Source: CAVPRW01 sp046727435 [NCBI: bacterium] (lineage in GTDB: Bacteria > Tectomicrobia > Entotheonellia > J063). From it: DNA of 11,217 nucleotides. The notes beneath the pieces are model-generated. The model made no database searches. It worked only from the letters and a program-made list of their open reading frames with translations, and was not told where the DNA came from. The stretch is from positions 1 to 11,217 of the forward strand of contig JBKPCR010000060.1 of assembly GCA_046727435.1 (NCBI GenBank). The letters run 5' to 3'. Positions 7,714-11,217 of the stretch are shown here, piece after piece (within the stretch, counting starts at the first letter, position 1; each line of letters begins with the position of its first letter). Position numbers and translations under genes: made by a program.

Positions 7714-9087
7714 TCAGTGCGGCGCGGCAAGGCGGAGAAGTCCGAGCGAGTCGAAGAACGCTGCAGGAAGGGCGATACTCAGCGCCGGGCTCTGACTGAG
7801 ACGCCAGGGTCCGTGTGCAGATTTGGCGGTGTTCCAGGCGAGCTTTCGGCTGACGCCGCGGCGGCGTAATTCCCGATAGCCTGTCCTGCCCCACTGCTTC
7901 CACACATAGCTGCGTAGTCGGCGGCGAAGCCAAGCGTCAAACTCGCCAAACACCGAGGGTGTTTGACAAAAGCCAAAGTAGCCGTGCCAGCCTCGCAGGT
8001 AGCTGTTCACCTGCTGAACCAGCGTCTCCAGCAGTCGGCCGCGGGTACGCTGCGTAAGTGTCCGAATCCGCTTCTTGAACCGCTTCACCGCCTGTGGCGC
8101 TATCCGGCGCTTCGGTGCACGGTGTCGCGTAAAGCTAAAACCCAGCAGCTTACGCTCCCACGGTCGGGCTACGGCGCTTTTCGCTTCGTTCACGACCAGC
8201 TTGAGCCGTCTGGTGATGAACCGCGTGATGCTCTTCATCACCCGCTCACCCGCTCGCAGGCTCCGCACATAGATATTGCTATCGTCGGCGTACCTGACAA
8301 AGCGGTGCCCACGTCGTTCAAGTTCCTTATCCAGTTCGTCCAGCACCAGGTTCGATAACAGGGGCGACAGGGGGCCACCTTGCGGGGTCCCCTCTTCGGT
8401 CGGGCTGACCAAGCCGCCTTCGAGCACGCCCGCCTGCAGAAATCCACGGATAAGTTTCAACACGCGCTTATCCTGCAGTCTCTTGGCGAGTGTTCCCATC
8501 AGTTTATCGTGGTTCACCCGGTCAAAGAACTTCTCCAGGTCAAGATCCACCACCCCGCGATAGCCCTCGGCGATATACTGCTGGGCCTGTTCCACCGCTT
8601 GGTGTGCTGAACGGTGTGGACGGAACCCGTAACTGTGGTCCGAAAACGAAGCGTCCCATTTGGCTTGCAGCACTTGCAACAGCGCTTGCTGGATGAAACG
8701 GTCCAGCACTGTCGGGATACCAAGCTTGCTGACGCCGCTATCGGGCTTGGGTATCTCGACCCGTTTCACCGCTTGCGGTGTATACGTGCCGCTGAGCAAC
8801 TGCTCCCGGATGGATGGCCACTGGTGTTTGAGAGACTGCGGTAACTCCCCCACCGTCATGCCATCGATGCCAGGGCTCCCTTGGTTCGCCTTCACTCTTT
8901 GCAGGGCTCTCTTAAGGTTCTCGCGCGAAACAATCTCTTCCCTGACGCGTTCGTCACTAACCGGGCTTTCGGTCCAGGGCGTTGCCATGGAGGCTTCAGT
9001 CCCTTCGGTGGCAGCCGTCGGGGTTTCACCCCTACTGTCTGCCATAAAGGCCAGACTCAACTGGTTTTTCTGCTGCTTGGCTCCCAT
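7714..9087 (-). CDS. Group II intron reverse transcriptase/maturase (class C-like)
   Basis: This 457-residue intron-encoded protein supports splicing and copies the intron into new DNA sites. Reverse transcriptase motifs are in order: SPGIDGMTVGEL (71-82), DRFIQQALLQVL (129-140), SYGFRPHRSAHQA (152-164), DLDLEKFFDRVNHD (181-194), GTPQGGPLSPLLSN (233-246), and the catalytic YADD (266-269). A maturase X domain follows around 330-420, with GWHGYF (366-371). The C-terminus GPWRLSQSPALSIALP (426-441) is, from memory, characteristic of introns found in attC sites. There is no HNH endonuclease domain, as in class C. The start is ATG 9087, with a G-rich sequence (GGCGGGGG) upstream. All catalytic residues are intact, so the protein may be active. 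Confidence 0.95.
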   Translation of the reverse strand: MGAKQQKNQLSLAFMADSRGETPTAATEGTEASMATPWTESPVSDERVREEIVSRENLKRALQRVKANQGSPGIDGMTVGELPQSLKHQWPSIREQLLSGTYTPQAVKRVEIPKPDSGVSKLGIPTVLDRFIQQALLQVLQAKWDASFSDHSYGFRPHRSAHQAVEQAQQYIAEGYRGVVDLDLEKFFDRVNHDKLMGTLAKRLQDKRVLKLIRGFLQAGVLEGGLVSPTEEGTPQGGPLSPLLSNLVLDELDKELERRGHRFVRYADDSNIYVRSLRAGERVMKSITRFITRRLKLVVNEAKSAVARPWERKLLGFSFTRHRAPKRRIAPQAVKRFKKRIRTLTQRTRGRLLETLVQQVNSYLRGWHGYFGFCQTPSVFGEFDAWLRRRLRSYVWKQWGRTGYRELRRRGVSRKLAWNTAKSAHGPWRLSQSPALSIALPAAFFDSLGLLRLAAPH

Positions 9088-9538
9088 GACAACCCCCGCC
9101 TACTGACCCATCCCTTTCACCCCTTTCGGGGACCGTTCGGGCCTTCACCAGACGTCTCGTCCAGCTACTACGCCCTCTGCTGACTTCTGCCATGCGGTAG
9201 GATGCCTCACGACTTCCTCAGTCAGTTTCCAGAGGGTTGACCTCCTTTGCCTGACACATGGCAGATCTCCCGAGGTAAGTTGCACCGCCTTCCGCGCATA
9301 GCTGCCAGATTTACAAAACGCCCCCTTTGATGGATGGAGGACTTCATGGTGCCGTGCCAACTCGTCCCAGGGTGCGTCACGCCTCGTATCTGGTTCTTGT
9401 CCCTCAGCCCGCGCGTTTGCTCCACGCTTCCTTCAGACCCCGTCTCGCGACGACGCCCTTGCGCTTCGCTATCCCTTCGCCTCCGTCCAGCTGGGAAGAG
9501 GACTTTCACCTCCAAGCTGTGCAACATGCTCGGCACAC
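9088..9538 (-). ncRNA. 5' part of the group II intron RNA (domains I to early IV)
   Basis: These 451 nt between the intron 5' end and the maturase start carry no credible gene. They should hold domains I-III and the first part of IV. Only the 5' GTGTG and the GGAGGTGAAAGTCC element near the start are recognised directly. The exon-binding sites were not located. Confidence 0.75.
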
Positions 9539-9593
9539 ACGGCCAGGCATGAGCCGCGCGGTTTACCGCGTCGGCTCCAGGCCCTGGTTCGGC
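9539..9593 (-). other. attC-c, recombination site of the PIN cassette, split by the intron
   Basis: In the minus direction the R'' box is GCCGAAC (9593-9587). An 11-bp stem follows: 9566-9577 with 9551-9561, broken only by one extrahelical base at 9571, closed by a TAAA loop. Outer pairing is CCTGG/CCAGG (9583-9587 with 9543-9547). R' begins as GT (9540-9539), is cut by the intron, and continues TAGCG at 7627-7623. The intact site would be 60 bp. The stop codon of the small partner gene lies inside the palindrome. Confidence 0.85.
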
Positions 9594-9787
9594 GCAGCGC
9601 GTCGCCATTCCATCGCCGCCTTGCTGAGTTCGTCCACACCCTTTTCGACCCAGAGTTGTCTCTGCCAACTCGTATAGTCGAATGGCTCGCGCAACATCAA
9701 CGTGATAAACCGCTCGGCTTCCACGGGACCCAGGGCCTCCACCAAGGCATGGAGGCCGCGTATGCGTAATTCGGTGTCGGTGCTCAT
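9563..9787 (-). CDS. Small partner protein of the PIN toxin, probable antitoxin
   Basis: This is a 74-residue protein encoded directly after the PIN gene with an ATGA overlap (9784-9787), so the two are translationally coupled. It contains TELRIRGLHALVEALGPVEA (5-24) and REPFDYTSWQRQLW (33-46). I recall such small proteins beside PIN-domain genes of the YLDNCCFNRPFDD type. A toxin-neutralising role is inferred from this pairing, and no DNA-binding domain is obvious. The toxin-first order is the reverse of most VapBC operons. The last residues, NQGLEPTR, are encoded by the left arm of attC-c, so this tail comes from the recombination site and not from the ancestral protein. Confidence 0.72.
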   Translation of the reverse strand: MSTDTELRIRGLHALVEALGPVEAERFITLMLREPFDYTSWQRQLWVEKGVDELSKAAMEWRRAAPNQGLEPTR

Positions 9788-10218
9788 AGGTTCATCTCCC
9801 GGACGAAAGCGGTCGGATCCAAGACGGCGATACCCCGCACGTCTTTCCCGCGTCTGAGAATATCGTCATCTGTCGTGAGAAAATACGTACATTCCCCAGC
9901 AATGGCGCACGCGATGTGCAAGGCATCCTTCGCCTTCAGCCCTAATTCCACCAGGGCATTGGCTTCCTGAAGGATGGTCGCCGTTTCCTCGACATCAATT
10001 GTCGCATATGGCCGCCACCTACTAATCGTGGTTCGCCTCTCCTCGAAAGGATTCGCGGTATTCTCGAAATCCAGGATGTACGACCAGGCGAGTTCCAGCG
10101 TTCCCGCGCGGATATACTCTTGAATACACAGTTTGGCTTCTGCTTCGAGCCGCACTCTCATCTGTCGTTGGTCGTCAAACGGACGATTGAAGCAACAATT
10201 GTCGAGGTACACTCTCAC
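9784..10218 (-). CDS. PIN-domain ribonuclease, probable toxin
   Basis: This 144-residue PIN-domain protein is of the kind that acts as a Mg-dependent RNase toxin. The acidic residues expected in the active site are present: D6 in VYLDNCCFNRPFDD, an acidic residue in the E25/E27 or E52 region, D98 in LKAKDALHIA, and D117/D118 in LTTDDDILRR. The start is GTG 10218, with GAGGA upstream overlapping a palindrome (10225-10250). It is the first gene of a two-gene cassette, 94 nt after the R' box of attC-d. Toxin modules are common in sedentary integron arrays, where they are thought to stabilise the array and often carry their own promoters. The cellular target cannot be told from the sequence. Confidence 0.85.
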   Translation of the reverse strand: MRVYLDNCCFNRPFDDQRQMRVRLEAEAKLCIQEYIRAGTLELAWSYILDFENTANPFEERRTTISRWRPYATIDVEETATILQEANALVELGLKAKDALHIACAIAGECTYFLTTDDDILRRGKDVRGIAVLDPTAFVREMNL

Positions 10219-10224
10219 TGCTGG

Positions 10225-10250
10225 ATCCTCATAGGTATCATGATGAGGAT
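10225..10250 (-). promoter_or_regulatory. Palindrome before the PIN gene, candidate operator
   Basis: ATCCTCAT (10225-10232) and ATGAGGAT (10243-10250) are perfect inverted copies separated by 10 nt. The palindrome lies 7 nt upstream of the GTG and includes the ribosome binding site. Toxin-antitoxin operons are usually repressed by their own products through such palindromes. Alternatively the hairpin could mask the ribosome binding site in the mRNA. Confidence 0.45.
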
Positions 10251-10311
10251 ATTATCAGCACACAGCTAAAAAATCCGTCTCATGCCATGAGCCCTGGCTC
10301 AGTGTCTGGAC

Positions 10312-10408
10312 GCCGAACGCTCCCGGTGAGCTGCGGCCCACAGGTACTGAGCCAGGAACCGCCAAAAAGCCTGCGCTGTGGGCCGTCAGCTCCACTGGGT
10401 GGTTAGGC
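10312..10408 (-). other. attC-d, recombination site of the lipocalin-like cassette (97 bp)
   Basis: This is the clearest attC in the window. In the minus direction the R'' box is GCCTAAC (10408-10402) and the R' box is GTTCGGC (10318-10312). The arms 10376-10392 and 10327-10343 pair perfectly over 16 bp, with a single extrahelical base at 10386, as in canonical attC sites. The apical part is 10344-10375. The site starts 78 nt after the lipocalin-like stop codon. Confidence 0.88.
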
Positions 10409-10486
10409 GAGACGCTCTGCGTAATTCGAGTCTGCCCCCCGGTTTTTTGTTTTCCCACCGCCTTTGGGTGAGACTGGCTGCGGAGC

Positions 10487-10996
10487 TTATGGTACCTTTT
10501 CCCACACGTCAACAAACTCGCCCTCGAGGGTCGCGGTTATCTTGTTCCCTTCGAAGACGAGTGAAGGTCGATCAAAAGGGGGCTTGAACTCGATACGCCC
10601 ACCTGACATTTTCACGGGGACGCTTTGTGTCTTCCCCGATAGGTCGTAGACGATGTCCTTCCCACCGATCTGGTCGTTTAAGATGCTGAACAGAAGCGTC
10701 TCACTGTACTCAGTGGCCGTCAGCTTGTAGGTAGACACAATGGAGAGCGAGCGGAACTTGCCCGTAGCGTCCTTCTGGACAATGTTAAAGTTTCTGTGGG
10801 TCTTCGTATACGTGAAGAGCCCCATGATATTTGGCGGACTGAGCATCGTGCCATCCGGTAGCTTCCGCGAAATGAGCTTGTAGGTGCCTTCGATGCTCGG
10901 GGCCTGTGCAGAAGCAGAGAGGGCAAAAAGTAACGCCATTACTACCAGGACGCCTGACAGAGCCCAGAATTGCCGAGGGAAGAAAGACCGTTTCAT
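10487..10996 (-). CDS. Secreted lipocalin-like protein
   Basis: This is a 169-residue exported protein. The N-terminus has basic residues (MKRSFFPRQ), a hydrophobic core (11-27), and a signal peptidase I site near SASAQA (27-32). The mature part starts with IEGTYKLISRKLPDG, the opening strand pattern of small bacterial lipocalin-like domains (GTW/Y-K-L-x-S), and is rich in alternating beta-strand sequence. Such proteins may bind small hydrophobic ligands in the periplasm, but no ligand can be named. The family call rests on the N-terminal pattern only. The start is ATG 10996 with the near-perfect ribosome binding site AAGGAGGT 4 nt upstream. It is the first cassette gene seen, followed by attC-d. 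Its cassette should begin with TTAGGC, but only a degenerate TAGGC (11078-11082, minus strand) is visible upstream. Confidence 0.75.
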   Translation of the reverse strand: MKRSFFPRQFWALSGVLVVMALLFALSASAQAPSIEGTYKLISRKLPDGTMLSPPNIMGLFTYTKTHRNFNIVQKDATGKFRSLSIVSTYKLTATEYSETLLFSILNDQIGGKDIVYDLSGKTQSVPVKMSGGRIEFKPPFDRPSLVFEGNKITATLEGEFVDVWEKVP

Positions 10997-11195
10997 CGCG
11001 ACCTCCTTGAAAGATTTTGGTGAGGTTGCTGGGTATTTGCCATGAGCTTCTGTTACCGCAACCCCTTCTTGTAACAGAGCCTAGACATAATGACTTCCAA
11101 TGAGGGTAGGTTGACCCCCGACGTAACGCGGGTTAGCTTACAGAAGCCAGAGCCGCCTGATGGCGAACCATCACCGACCAACTCGGAGGTCAACC
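10997..11195. other. Divergent intergenic region at the upstream edge of the array
   Basis: No gene is visible. TCTGTTAC (11049-11056) and GTAACAGA (11071-11078) form an 8-bp inverted repeat with a 14-nt spacer. It lies about 55 nt upstream of the lipocalin-like start and may be a regulator site. TTGACC at 11111-11116 is a weak plus-strand -35 candidate without a convincing -10. I could not find a convincing attC or attI here. Confidence 0.3.
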
Positions 11196-11217
11196 ATGTC
11201 GCAATCTAGCACACTCT
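11196..11217 (+). CDS. Possible start of a plus-strand gene, truncated by the window end
   Basis: ATG 11196 is preceded at 6 nt by GGAGG (11185-11189), an ideal arrangement, and the frame stays open for the seven visible codons (MSQSSTL). The strand is opposite to the cassette genes. Nothing can be said about function. Confidence 0.45.

Larger units (their letters stand above)
7628..9538 (-). mobile_element. Group II intron, class C attC-type, inserted in attC-c
   Basis: This is a complete retroelement of 1911 nt. In the minus direction it starts GTGTG (the GUGYG rule) at 9538, with the typical GGAGGTGAAAGTCC at 9513-9500. It encodes a maturase-reverse transcriptase and ends with domains V and VI and …CCCGAT at 7628. 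Joining the exons gives GCCGT+TAGCG, recreating the attC R' box GTTAGCG. A hairpin directly 5' of the insertion point is what class C introns recognise, and the attC palindrome supplies it. The start could instead be placed at 9540, but only 9538 restores R'. The intron should splice out of cassette transcripts because it lies in their sense orientation. Confidence 0.87.

Noticed and set aside
9538-9540. Intron 5' end at 9540 instead of 9538
   Set aside because: Both begin with GTGTG because of a GTGTGTG run, but only 9538 rebuilds GTTAGCG, which agrees with the R'' box at 6987-6993.
9222-9668. A 148-codon minus-strand frame across the intron 5' region
   Set aside because: It runs through the intron 5' end, attC-c and the partner gene in a different frame, so it is not a gene.
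10402-10408. GTTAGGC on the plus strand read as the R' box of a plus-strand cassette
   Set aside because: The gene orientation, the partner box at 10312-10318 and the complementarity with neighbouring cassettes all fit R'' of a minus-strand attC.
11078-11137. A sixth attC or an attI upstream of the lipocalin-like gene (AGCTAAC and GTCTAGGC on the minus strand)
   Set aside because: The boxes are degenerate and the sequence between them does not form a convincing palindrome.

Overview
The window is best read as a cassette array of a chromosomal (sedentary) integron, or of its integrase-less form (a CALIN), from a GC-rich, probably Gram-negative environmental bacterium. No integrase gene lies inside the window. 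The organism cannot be named from the sequence. The gene mix (CusS-like kinase, luciferase-like monooxygenase, hydrolase-cyclase fusion, PIN module, IS110-type elements) suits soil or marine lineages with large accessory genomes, but this is only an impression.

Layout. At the left, outside the array and on the plus strand, is the 3' part of a sensor histidine kinase (2-970). From about 1044 to 10996 every cassette gene is on the minus strand. Read in the minus direction the order is: secreted lipocalin-like protein (10996-10487), attC-d; PIN toxin plus small partner (10218-9563), attC-c; hypothetical protein (7598-7005), attC-b; alpha/beta hydrolase-guanylate/adenylate cyclase fusion (3946-2636), attC-e; luciferase-like monooxygenase (2490-1441), attC-a; then a possible truncated last ORF. 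Each attC is an imperfect palindrome with R''/R' boxes (…AAC / GTT…). Several R' boxes share the core GCGTTCGGC, and two arms show the single extrahelical base typical of attC.

Two attC sites carry attC-directed mobile elements. attC-c is split within its R' GTT by a 1.9-kb group II intron (7628-9538) encoding a class C-like reverse transcriptase without an endonuclease domain. Removing the intron restores GTTAGCG, the exact complement of the R'' box CGCTAAC of the next cassette. attC-b is split at G^TT of its R'' box by a 2.8-kb block (4170-6987). The block has 14-bp subterminal inverted repeats (12/14) and looks like an IS1111-type element of the IS110 family. A second IS110-type element (about 5480-6677) appears nested in its right end. 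Abutting the outer ends as in a circular intermediate would create TTGACA-N18-GATAAT. Structured non-coding stretches beside both transposase genes are candidates for guide (bridge/seek) RNAs.

At the far right (from 11196) a plus-strand gene may begin with a good ribosome binding site, but only seven codons are visible.
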